Origin: Rhizobiaceae bacterium
GTDB lineage: Bacteria > Pseudomonadota > Alphaproteobacteria > Rhizobiales > Rhizobiaceae
Direction of reading: 5' to 3'
DNA: 6,305 nucleotides
Assembly: GCA_020696915.1 (NCBI GenBank)
Contig: JAJFMR010000296.1
Span: forward strand, 1 to 6,305
Part shown: in pieces, positions 1 through 6,305 of the stretch
How positions within the stretch are numbered: position 1 is the first letter of the stretch
Layout of the letters: each line of letters opens with the position of its first letter
Position numbers and translations under genes: made by a program
Notes under the pieces: generated by a model
What the model was told of the DNA's origin: nothing
Databases searched by the model: none
Seen by the model: the letters and a program-made list of their open reading frames with translations, nothing else

Positions 1-46
1 CGAGGGTCGGCACCAGCAGTCCGATCGAAGCGCAAGATTGAGAGCA

Positions 47-1471
47 ATGCCGGTATCAGAGACCTTCCGCCCGTCGGTCAGCCATGCGGCGCTCGGCGAC
101 GCATTCTACGACGAAGTCGTGCCGGCTGCCTTTCCGGAGCACATCCTGCGCTACCGCAACCAGGATTGGGCAGTGCGTATCGGCCTGGGAGATCTCACGG
201 ATGACGAGTGGATCGCCCACCTCGGCCGTTTCGAACCATTGACGGGAAGCTTCGGCAAGCCGCTGGCGCTGCGCTATCACGGCCATCAGTTCCGCACCTA
301 CAATCCGGAACTCGGCGACGGGCGTGGGTTTCTTTTTGCGCAGCTCCACGATCTCAGGGACGGCAGGCTTCTTGATCTCGGCACCAAGGGCAGCGGTCGC
401 ACGCCGTGGTCGCGAACTGCCGACGGTCGGCTGACGCTGAAAGGCGGGGTGCGCGAGATCCTCGCCACCGAGATGCTGGAGGCGCTCGGCGTCGACACCT
501 CGAAATCGCTGAGCCTGATCGAAACTGGCGAAGCGCTCATGCGCGGCGACGAGCCTTCGCCCACCCGCTCGTCGGTGCTCGTCCGGCTCAGCCACTCGCA
601 CATCCGGATCGGCAGCTTTCAGCGCCTGCTCTATCTGGACGAGCACGACAACATTTCAACGCTGCTCGACTATTCCATTCGCACCTACATGCCGGAGGCG
701 TGGCGCGACGATGTTTCCGAGCGAGCCGTCGCCTTCCTCGACGAGGTCGGCCGGCGTGTCGCCGCCACCGGCGCGGCCTGGATGCTCGCTGGCTTCGTGC
801 ACGGCGTCCTCAACACGGACAACATCAACATCACGGGAGAAAGCTTCGACTACGGTCCGTGGCGATTCCTGCCGGTCCTCGATCCCGCCTTCACTGCGGC
901 CTATTTTGACCAGACCGGCCTCTACGCCTATGGCCGTCAGCCCGACACGCTGCTGTGGAACTTGACGCGGCTCGCCGAATGCCTGCTGCCCTTCGCCGGA
1001 CAGGCCGAACTCGAAGCACGGCTGCGCGGCTTCGAGCCGGCATTCCAGCTTGCGTTCAACGCCGCCTTTCTGCGCAAGCTCGGCCTGCAATCGGCCGGCG
1101 AAGCTGCCGACGGCAGCCTGGCGCGCCAGTTCTGGAAATTCCTGATCGAGACAAAGGCACCCTTCGAGCAGGTCTTCTTCGACTGGTATGGCGGCCTCGC
1201 CAGCCGGACGAGAGCCGAACGCAGTCCCGCCGCCGCGCACTACGCCTCCCCGGCCTTTCAGCCGGTAGAGGCAGCGATGTCGGGACACCGGGCCACCGCG
1301 GAAGCAAGGCTCGACCACCCCTATTTCGGGGGTGCGCGACCCTGCACGATGCTGATCGACGAGGTGGAGGCAATCTGGGCGCGGATCGCAACAGACGACG
1401 ACTGGTCGGCCTTTCGCGACAAGCTTGCCGAGATCGGCTCAATGCGAGACGCGTACGGCATCATCCGCTGA
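47..1471 (+). CDS. selO: Protein adenylyltransferase SelO (YdiU family)
   Basis: SelO is a pseudokinase-fold enzyme that transfers AMP from ATP to hydroxyl side chains of target proteins (AMPylation) and is tied to redox homeostasis in E. coli. Counting from ATG 47 the protein has 474 residues, close to E. coli YdiU (about 478). Family signatures are visible: GTKGSGRTPWSRTADGR at 112-128, with Lys114 in the nucleotide-binding region, then HGVLNTDN at about 252-259 followed by FDYGPW. Asp258, Asn259 and Asp268 keep the spacing of the catalytic/Mg-binding Asp, Asn and Asp known in Pseudomonas SelO. A TTG at 38 lies three codons upstream in frame; I prefer the ATG, since neither has a strong Shine-Dalgarno. 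The C-terminus ends in DAYGIIR and lacks the Cys-containing PPDW...VSCSS tail of enterobacterial SelO, and the activation-loop Cys is replaced by Ala284. The gene is convergent with the ccmC remnant. The family call is very secure; the activity is inferred. Confidence 0.95.
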   Translation: MPVSETFRPSVSHAALGDAFYDEVVPAAFPEHILRYRNQDWAVRIGLGDLTDDEWIAHLGRFEPLTGSFGKPLALRYHGHQFRTYNPELGDGRGFLFAQLHDLRDGRLLDLGTKGSGRTPWSRTADGRLTLKGGVREILATEMLEALGVDTSKSLSLIETGEALMRGDEPSPTRSSVLVRLSHSHIRIGSFQRLLYLDEHDNISTLLDYSIRTYMPEAWRDDVSERAVAFLDEVGRRVAATGAAWMLAGFVHGVLNTDNINITGESFDYGPWRFLPVLDPAFTAAYFDQTGLYAYGRQPDTLLWNLTRLAECLLPFAGQAELEARLRGFEPAFQLAFNAAFLRKLGLQSAGEAADGSLARQFWKFLIETKAPFEQVFFDWYGGLASRTRAERSPAAAHYASPAFQPVEAAMSGHRATAEARLDHPYFGGARPCTMLIDEVEAIWARIATDDDWSAFRDKLAEIGSMRDAYGIIR

Positions 1472-1519
1472 GCGAAGGATGCCCCGCAGTCCGCTGTTTT
1501 GATTCCGAACTCACGTTCA

Positions 1520-1553
1520 TGCCGCGCGGCGTCTTCATGAGCCCGCTGCGGCA
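1520..1553. terminator. Possible bidirectional terminator between convergent genes
   Basis: TGCCGCGCGG (1520-1529) pairs with CCGC (1543-1546) and GCGGCA (1548-1553), giving a 10-bp GC-rich stem with one bulged T at 1547 and a 13-nt loop. It sits between the stop of selO (1471) and the stop of the ccmC remnant (1576), where a shared terminator is expected. Neither side has a following T-run, so it is not a canonical intrinsic terminator; the call rests on position and stem strength. Confidence 0.35.
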
Positions 1554-1575
1554 CGATCGTTCCCGGTCTCCCCCT

Positions 1576-2199
1576 TTATGCGCGCATGGCGGCGATCTGG
1601 CGCATCGACGCGACCCGCCGGCGGAAGATCTCGGCGCGCATCGCCATGACGTGAAGCGTCAGGAACATCACCGTGAAGCCGAGGGCCATCACCAGCAGGG
1701 GCCACAGCATGCTGGCATCTATCGTCGGCCCGTCCAGCCGGAATACCGAAGCCGGCTGGTGCAGCGTGTTCCACCAGTCCACGGAGAACTTGATGATCGG
1801 GATGTTGACGAATCCGACCAGCGTGATCACCGCCGCGGCGCGCGCCGACCTCGCCGGATCGTCGAGGGCACGGGTCAGCGCCAGGATCCCGAGATACATG
1901 AGGAACAGCACGAACACGGACGTGAGCCGGGCATCCCAGACCCACCAGGTGCCCCACATCGGCTTGCCCCAGATCGAACCGGTGATCAGCGCCAGTGCCG
2001 TGAAAACGGCGCCGATCGGGGCGGCCGCCTTGAGCGCGACGTCGGCCAGAGGATGCCGCCAGACGAGCGTGCCGAGCGCCGAGATCGCCATCAGCGTGTA
2101 GCACATCATCGAAAGCCAGGCGAACGGCACGTGGATGTACATGATCCTGACCGTGATGCCCTGCTGGTAATCCTCCGGCGCCGAGAAGCCGAGATAGAC
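1576..2199 (-). pseudogene. ccmC: 5'-truncated ccmC (cytochrome c maturation heme protein)
   Basis: CcmC is an inner-membrane protein of System I cytochrome c maturation that, with CcmABD, loads heme onto the chaperone CcmE at the periplasmic face. Family similarity starts abruptly at VYLGFSAPEDYQQG (codon at 2199) and runs uninterrupted to TAA at 1576. The first start codon in frame is ATG 2142, giving 188 residues. In that numbering the tryptophan-rich heme domain WGKPMWGTWWVWDARLT is at 58-74 and the two heme-ligand histidines are His4 and His128. Their 124-residue spacing equals E. coli His60/His184. About 37 N-terminal residues, including the first of six membrane helices, are missing. 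Upstream the frame stays open but reads nonsense-like sequence with no ATG, GTG or TTG, and ndvA ends 101 bp away. No ccmA, ccmB, ccmD or ccmG is visible nearby. Probably a pseudogene from rearrangement; a functional short form or a sequence error is possible. Confidence 0.8.
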
Positions 2200-2257
2200 G
2201 CGTCGCCGGTGGCCGATCGGAATCCAAGGCTCCGCGACCGAAGCGGTTAAGTGCGCC

Positions 2258-2281
2258 GACCTCGCCTCCCCGTTCGAGGTC
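2258..2281 (-). terminator. Hairpin downstream of ndvA, possible terminator
   Basis: On the minus strand GACCTCG pairs perfectly with CGAGGTC across a 10-nt loop, a 7-bp stem starting about 20 nt after the ndvA stop codon at 2301-2303. Position and stem fit a transcription terminator or 3'-end stabilising hairpin, but no U-run follows (the next bases are GGCGCACTTAACC). The surrounding 2200-2300 stretch holds no recognisable gene. Confidence 0.35.
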
Positions 2282-2300
2282 TCTGCCGCCGCGGGCCCGA

Positions 2301-4076
2301 TCAGGCGGCCCGGTCCTCCACGGCAATGCGGCTGATGCGGCGGACGTCCTCATCGTTGAGCAGGCCGCCTGCCCTGAGCAGGGCGGCGAAGCGGCCGTTG
2401 CGGGCCGACAGTTCGTTGAAACCGCCGATCTCCACCACGCGCCCCCAATCCAGGAAGACGACCAGGTCGGCGTCGCGCACCGTCGACAGGCGATGCGCGA
2501 TGATGAAGGTGGTGCGGTCCTTTCGGAGGCGGTCTATGGCCTCCTTGACGCGTGACTCGGTTTCGACGTCGAGCGCGCTCGTCGCCTCGTCCAGGACAAG
2601 GATCGGCGCATCCTTCAATATCGCCCTGGCAATCGCGATGCGCTGGCGCTCGCCGCCCGACAGCTGGCTGCCGCGCTCACCCGCCTGCGTGTCGTAGCCG
2701 TCGCATTTGGTCAGAATGAAGTCATGTGCGGCCGCCGCCTGGGCGGCAGCGTGGACCTCGCCGTAATCAGCGGTCGCCCGGCCGATGCGTATGTTCTCCT
2801 CGATCGACCGGTTGAACAGGCCGGCGTCCTGGAAGACGGTGGCGATCGACTGGCGCAGCGACCTGCGCGTGATGCCGCGTGTGTCGATGCCGTCGATCAG
2901 GATCGCGCCCTTAGAGGGCGTATAGACGCGCTGCAGAAGATTGATCAGCGTCGTCTTGCCGGCCCCGGTCGGCCCGACGATCGCCACAGTCTGGCCGGCC
3001 CGCACCTCGAAGGATACGTCGTGCACCCCCTGCCCGGAATTGGCGAACTCGAAGCTCACATTGTCGAAGCGGACATGGCCGGCAACCCGATCGAGCTCGC
3101 GAAGGCCGGCCGGCTCGGTGCGCTCGGCGGCTTCGTCCTCGAGTCGGAAGAATGCTTCCAGCTTCACACGGGCGTCGAAGATCTGGTTTACGAAGGCCGA
3201 TACCTGGTCGAGCCGCCCGATCAGCAGCGCCGCAAATCCGGTGAACGCGACGATGTCGCCGATCCTGAGCTGGCCGAGCGAGACCAGCAGCGCGCCTATC
3301 AGCAGCACCACCATCATCGAAATGGTCGAGGCGAGCCGGTGAAGTGCACTGGCGAGCGCCCACCAGTCGAGCACCGGATTCTGTGCGGCGAGCAGCGCCC
3401 GGACATGGTTGCGCAACGCCTCCGTTTCATGAGCGATGCGATTGTAGCTCTGCAGCACCGCTACGTTTCCGACCGCATCCGTCACGTGGGAGAAGACATT
3501 GTGGTAATGGCGCTCGACCGCCTGCTGCCCCTGCTTGGTCTTGCGCATGACCAGCCTGCCGATCATCACATAGGAGGCACCGAGCATCACCAGAACCATG
3601 GACATCCTGACGTCGAGCGACAGCGCCGTCGGAACCAGCAGCACCAGGGCCACGGCGGTCGCAAGATGCTGGCGCATGAATTCGAGCCAAAGCGAAAACA
3701 ACGTTTCGACGGCCCTGAGCAGCGTGTGCAGCGTGTTCGAGGTTCCGTGCTCGTGATGCCACGCCAGGGGCATGGTGATGACGCGTTCGAAGGACATGCA
3801 CAGCGCACCGGCTCGCCGCGCATGGGCGATGCGGTCGGCTCCCCTCGCCACCAGGACAAAGGCCACGATGTTGAAGGTGCCCAGTCCGGCCCAGAGAGCC
3901 AGGGTCGACACGACTTCGCGCTTTTCTGAAATGGCATCGATGATCCTGCCGAACAGCACCGGTTCGGCAACCGTCACCACGGCCAGCACGACATTGGCGA
4001 GGCAGATGGCGGCGACCCGAGCCCTGTCGACAGCGAGATACCGAAGCGCCCGCCAGTAGATCTCGAGCAATGACAC
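2301..4076 (-). CDS. ndvA: Cyclic beta-1,2-glucan ABC exporter NdvA/ChvA
   Basis: NdvA is a half-size ABC exporter that works as a homodimer in the inner membrane and moves cyclic beta-1,2-glucan from cytoplasm to periplasm; in rhizobia, Agrobacterium and Brucella it matters for osmotic adaptation and host interaction. The 591-residue protein matches the family length (about 590) and begins MSLLEIYWRALRYLA, the usual NdvA/ChvA opening. Residues 20-300 form the membrane domain, with hydrophobic stretches near 22-42, 57-77, 137-155, 158-175, 250-268 and 273-288. The ATPase domain follows: Walker A GPTGAGKT 368-375, Q-loop Gln416, signature LSGGE 472-476, Walker B ILVLDE 492-497, switch His528. 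All catalytic residues are present. The start is GTG, supported by a GAGGT six bases upstream and by the N-terminal match. It lies 282 bp after ndvB on the same strand. General lipid A/multidrug exporters share the fold, but the N-terminus and the adjacent ndvB make the substrate call strong. Confidence 0.95.
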   Translation of the reverse strand: MSLLEIYWRALRYLAVDRARVAAICLANVVLAVVTVAEPVLFGRIIDAISEKREVVSTLALWAGLGTFNIVAFVLVARGADRIAHARRAGALCMSFERVITMPLAWHHEHGTSNTLHTLLRAVETLFSLWLEFMRQHLATAVALVLLVPTALSLDVRMSMVLVMLGASYVMIGRLVMRKTKQGQQAVERHYHNVFSHVTDAVGNVAVLQSYNRIAHETEALRNHVRALLAAQNPVLDWWALASALHRLASTISMMVVLLIGALLVSLGQLRIGDIVAFTGFAALLIGRLDQVSAFVNQIFDARVKLEAFFRLEDEAAERTEPAGLRELDRVAGHVRFDNVSFEFANSGQGVHDVSFEVRAGQTVAIVGPTGAGKTTLINLLQRVYTPSKGAILIDGIDTRGITRRSLRQSIATVFQDAGLFNRSIEENIRIGRATADYGEVHAAAQAAAAHDFILTKCDGYDTQAGERGSQLSGGERQRIAIARAILKDAPILVLDEATSALDVETESRVKEAIDRLRKDRTTFIIAHRLSTVRDADLVVFLDWGRVVEIGGFNELSARNGRFAALLRAGGLLNDEDVRRISRIAVEDRAA

Positions 4077-4082
4077 GCAATT

Positions 4083-4087
4083 ACCTC
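4083..4087 (-). promoter_or_regulatory. Shine-Dalgarno of ndvA
   Basis: On the minus strand GAGGT stands six bases before the GTG at 4076. This decides the non-ATG start, because no ATG occurs close by in the same frame and the resulting N-terminus matches the family. Confidence 0.7.
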
Positions 4088-4101
4088 GTCATTGAAATTG
4101 T

Positions 4102-4141
4102 GCAACGCACCATCAACGACGGTACGAGCCACCGCAACGCA
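4102..4141 (-). repeat. Direct repeat TGCGTTGC in ndvA leader
   Basis: The 8-mer TGCGTTGC (minus strand) occurs at 4141-4134 and at 4109-4102, 32 bp apart, just upstream of the ndvA Shine-Dalgarno. The downstream copy lies within the small inverted repeat GTGC-GTT-GCAC (4100-4110). It could be a regulator site in the untranslated leader; 8-mers can also recur by chance. Confidence 0.35.
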
Positions 4142-4199
4142 GAACAATGCCCAACTCGTTGCTCCGTTCCGATTCGTCGAACAAAAAACTGCTACGGCC

Positions 4200-4224
4200 G
4201 GTAACGTGTCGTGATCGGGTAACG
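4200..4224. repeat. Direct repeat GGTAACG, 18-bp period
   Basis: GGTAACG occurs at 4200-4206 and 4218-4224 on the plus strand, separated by 11 bp. Spaced short direct repeats like this are typical of dimeric response-regulator sites, but the 18-bp period fits no regulator I can name. It lies about 125-150 bp upstream of the ndvA start. Confidence 0.35.
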
Positions 4225-4295
4225 ATTTGAGAAGACAAGCAAAACGGCCACGATGAGGCAAAAAGATGGCAGTCGCTCGGGATGGCGTGATCGGG
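4207..4295. repeat. Repeated 13-mer TGKCGTGATCGGG
   Basis: TGTCGTGATCGGG (4207-4219) and TGGCGTGATCGGG (4283-4295) differ at one base and are 76 bp apart in the ndvB-ndvA gap. The first copy overlaps the second GGTAACG repeat. No function can be assigned from sequence alone. Confidence 0.4.
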
Positions 4296-4358
4296 CACCT
4301 GACGCAAGCGGCACGCTGCTGAAAAGTAGCCTCGCCTGCCCTTCGGTACGGGGCCTTC

Positions 4359-6305
4359 TCAACGCGTGCGTGACGTAACCGGATTTGGCTGTCGGGTCGG
4401 TACCAGGACTGCCAGATCGACGTCGCCGCCGCTTCCGATCTCCACGGCAGCGCCCTCCTTTCGCCGTCCGTTCGCCTCGATGATAGGACCGGTGAGCCCG
4501 TCCTGCCGTGCAACGCGAATGCGGAAGCATGTGCCAGAAAGACGCAGCGTGGCCGAGTAGCCGTCCCAGTGATCAGGCATAGTTGGCGTCACGATCAGCC
4601 GGTCACCTTCCCTGCGAATGCCGAGAATGCTCTCGACTGCGGCGCGGTAAAGCCATCCGGCCGAGCCGGTATACCATGTCCATCCCCCACGGCCGGCCTT
4701 GTCGGGAGCCGAATAGATGTCGGCGGCCACGACATAGGGCTCCGTCCGGTAGCGTTCCGCGGCGTCCTCATCCAGCGCGTGATTGATCGGATTAAGCATG
4801 GAAAATGCCCGGTAGGCCTCATCGCCCCGGCCCATTTCGGCAAGCGCGATGACGAACCAGATCGCCGCGTGCGTGTATTGGCCGCCGTTCTCCCGCACTC
4901 CGGGAGGATAGCTCTTGATGTAGCCAGGCTCCTTGGATGTCGCTTCAAATGGCGGAGCAAACAGCTTGATGATCTTGAGCTCGTCGTCGACCAGCGCCTT
5001 GGCAGCCTGCTCCATGGCGGTTCGCGAGCGGACGGGGTCGCCTTCCCCCGACAGCACACTCCAGGACTGGGCGATCGAATCGATCTGGCATTCGTCGGAA
5101 TTGCGCGAGCCAAGCGGCGAGCCGTCGTCGTAGCTGCCCCGGCGGTACCATTCGCCGTCCCATCCGACGTGCTCGAGGGCACGCTTCAGCTTCGCGGCAT
5201 GCTTCTCCCAGGCCTTTGCCTGCCGGGCGGCGCCGCGGCCCCGAGCAATGTGGGCGAAATTGCCGAGCGTCTTAAGAAGAAACCAGCCGAGCCATATGCT
5301 CTCGCCCTTACCCGCCTCCCCGACCCGGTTCATGCCGTCGTTCCAGTCGCCGCCGAGGATCAGCGGCAGGCCGTTGGCGCTTGTCCGCGACACGGCGAGA
5401 TCGAGGGCACGCACGCAATGTTCATAGATTGTGCCGCCCTTCCTGGACACTTCGGGAACGAAAAAGGCGTCGTGCTGCCCGGGCGAAAGCTTATCGCCTT
5501 CGATGAACATGACCTCTTCGTCCAGGATCGTTTCGTCGCCGGTCGTCCTGACATAGCGGTGGACCGCGTAGGCGAGCCAGACGACATCGTCGGAGATGAT
5601 TGTTCGCACGCCGGCGCCGGTTCTGGGCAACCACCAATGTTGCACGTCGCCTTCCGGGAACTGCCGGCTGGCGGCATTCAGGATCTGCGCGCGAGCCAGA
5701 TCCGGGTCGTGCAGGAGGAGGGCCAGCGTGTCCTGAAGCTGGTCCCGGAACCCGAACGCCCCGCTCGCCTGGTAGAAAGCCGAGCGCGCCCGGATGCGGC
5801 AGGCAAGGCTCTGATAGGGCAGCCAGTGATTGACCATGGCGTCGAAATCCCGGTCGGGTGTCTCGACCTGAAACGTATCGAGGAAGCCCCGCCAAGTCGT
5901 TTCGTTCGCGGCAAGGCGGTCTTCGAAATTCGGCGCGCGGTGGCGCACGACGAGCGCGCTTGCCTCCTCGGTCGAGGCGGCGTCTCCGAGCAGGAAGGTG
6001 AGCGCGGCCTCGCCACCGGCAGGAATCTCGACGTCGCAGGCAAGGGCGGCACAGGGGTCGACCCCCGCCTCGACCCGGTCCGAGAGCCGGGCGCCCGACG
6101 TCGCCGCCCGCGGCCACTCCACCGTTCCGCCGCGGCCGATGAATTCCTGGCGGTCCGCCGTGACCGTCTGTAACTGGCCGTCGCACGCCAGAAAGGCGAC
6201 GCGCTCACCGAAATCGATGCTGTAGGGGCAGCGGGCCAACAGCGCGCCGGTCGCCGGGTCGCGCGCCGGCACTATGGTGGGCGCGGTTCTCGCGCGATTG
6301 TTGCC
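4359..6305 (-). CDS. ndvB: Cyclic beta-1,2-glucan synthase NdvB/ChvB, C-terminal part (partial)
   Basis: NdvB is a very large inner-membrane enzyme (about 2,800 residues) that primes, elongates and cyclises beta-1,2-glucan from UDP-glucose. The window holds its last 648 residues; the frame is open through base 6305, so the GTG at 6272 is internal and not a start. The visible part is a GH94 (glucan phosphorylase-like) region: an N-terminal beta-sandwich portion over about the first 110 residues (DRQEFIGRGG, VEAGVDPCAALACDVEI), then the (alpha/alpha)6 barrel with NHWLPYQSLACRIRARSAFY, GFRDQLQDTLAL, the catalytic-acid motif GGDWNDGMN (Asp320 and Asp323 of the visible part), RENGGQYTHAA and YTGSAGW (545-551). 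In Brucella Cgs this domain controls ring size by phosphorolysis of the linear chain. The motifs appear intact and no frameshift is seen. The glycosyltransferase (GT84) and membrane regions lie outside the window. ndvA follows on the same strand. Confidence 0.96.
   Translation of the reverse strand, partial: GNNRARTAPTIVPARDPATGALLARCPYSIDFGERVAFLACDGQLQTVTADRQEFIGRGGTVEWPRAATSGARLSDRVEAGVDPCAALACDVEIPAGGEAALTFLLGDAASTEEASALVVRHRAPNFEDRLAANETTWRGFLDTFQVETPDRDFDAMVNHWLPYQSLACRIRARSAFYQASGAFGFRDQLQDTLALLLHDPDLARAQILNAASRQFPEGDVQHWWLPRTGAGVRTIISDDVVWLAYAVHRYVRTTGDETILDEEVMFIEGDKLSPGQHDAFFVPEVSRKGGTIYEHCVRALDLAVSRTSANGLPLILGGDWNDGMNRVGEAGKGESIWLGWFLLKTLGNFAHIARGRGAARQAKAWEKHAAKLKRALEHVGWDGEWYRRGSYDDGSPLGSRNSDECQIDSIAQSWSVLSGEGDPVRSRTAMEQAAKALVDDELKIIKLFAPPFEATSKEPGYIKSYPPGVRENGGQYTHAAIWFVIALAEMGRGDEAYRAFSMLNPINHALDEDAAERYRTEPYVVAADIYSAPDKAGRGGWTWYTGSAGWLYRAAVESILGIRREGDRLIVTPTMPDHWDGYSATLRLSGTCFRIRVARQDGLTGPIIEANGRRKEGAAVEIGSGGDVDLAVLVPTRQPNPVTSRTR

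Larger units (their letters stand above)
4077..4358 (-). other. Noncoding ndvB-ndvA intergenic region
   Basis: These 282 bp between the ndvB stop (TGA, 4361-4359) and the ndvA GTG are less GC-rich and less codon-structured than the flanks, and I find no convincing gene in them; the short open frames crossing them have low-complexity, unconserved-looking products. The region holds the ndvA Shine-Dalgarno and several short direct repeats, and has room for an ndvA promoter, but I could not fix a confident -35/-10 pair. A weak GCCC/GGGC hairpin follows the ndvB stop (about 4340-4355) without a T-run. Confidence 0.6.

Noticed and set aside
38..46. TTG at 38 as the selO start
   Set aside because: It adds only three residues and has no better ribosome-binding site than the ATG at 47, which is the more usual start; the alternative cannot be excluded.
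955..2250. 431-codon plus-strand open frame running from selO through the gap and over ccmC
   Set aside because: It overlaps selO in another frame and ccmC on the opposite strand; the product is Arg/Asp/His-rich and low in complexity, as expected of a shadow frame.
1535..2353. 272-codon minus-strand open frame overlapping ccmC and the ndvA end, considered as a source of the missing CcmC N-terminus
   Set aside because: It is in a different frame from the CcmC similarity. Its 2200-2300 part (for example VGALNRFGRGALD) only faintly recalls the CcmC start and has no hydrophobic helix, so a simple frameshift does not restore the gene.
2724..3929. 401-codon plus-strand open frame opposite ndvA
   Set aside because: It is antisense to the well-supported ABC transporter, with no recognisable domain.
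4183..4200. T6 run on the minus strand, considered as an intrinsic terminator in the ndvA leader
   Set aside because: The only preceding palindrome is the very short CGGCCG with no usable loop, so no stable hairpin precedes the run.
4113..4307. 64-codon minus-strand frame in the ndvB-ndvA gap
   Set aside because: No Shine-Dalgarno, no recognisable motif, and composition looks noncoding; nothing supports a small protein.
4569..6173. 534-codon open frame on the plus strand opposite ndvB
   Set aside because: It is fully antisense to a strongly conserved GH94 domain. Its product is unlike any family I know and its openness follows from the GC-rich codon bias of ndvB.

Overview
The window is GC-rich DNA with dense, strongly codon-biased genes. 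It carries a chvB/ndvB-chvA/ndvA pair for osmoregulated periplasmic cyclic beta-1,2-glucan, which points to an alphaproteobacterium of the order Hyphomicrobiales (Rhizobiales). A Mesorhizobium/Phyllobacteriaceae-like genome is my best guess from the look of the proteins. The genus cannot be fixed from this window alone.

Layout, left to right. (1) 47-1471, plus strand: a complete SelO/YdiU-family protein AMPylase. (2) 1472-1575: a short convergent gap with a GC-rich stem-loop (1520-1553) that may terminate from both sides. (3) 1576-2199, minus strand: a cytochrome c maturation heme-handling gene, ccmC. It is well conserved up to its C-terminus but has lost the N-terminal part encoding the first membrane helix, and no other ccm gene is in view. 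I call it a 5'-truncated gene, probably a pseudogene. (4) 2200-2300: a junction with no recognisable coding content and one hairpin (2258-2281) that could terminate ndvA. (5) 2301-4076, minus strand: complete ndvA, the cyclic beta-1,2-glucan ABC exporter. (6) 4077-4358: a 282-bp noncoding leader with short direct repeats and a clear Shine-Dalgarno for ndvA. (7) 4359-6305, minus strand: the C-terminal 648 residues of ndvB, the cyclic beta-1,2-glucan synthase, running off the right edge.

How the genes work together. NdvB makes cyclic beta-1,2-glucan at the inner membrane, and its C-terminal GH94 domain seen here trims the linear intermediate and so sets ring size. NdvA moves the glucan to the periplasm. 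The two genes lie on the same strand in the order synthase then exporter, so they could be co-transcribed, but the 282-bp gap leaves room for a separate ndvA promoter. SelO and the ccmC remnant have no evident link to glucan production.

I see no wholly new system here. The points most worth a second look are the decapitated, isolated ccmC at a junction just past ndvA, the apparent loss in SelO of the cysteine pair described as a redox switch in E. coli SelO, and the repeats in the ndvB-ndvA gap.
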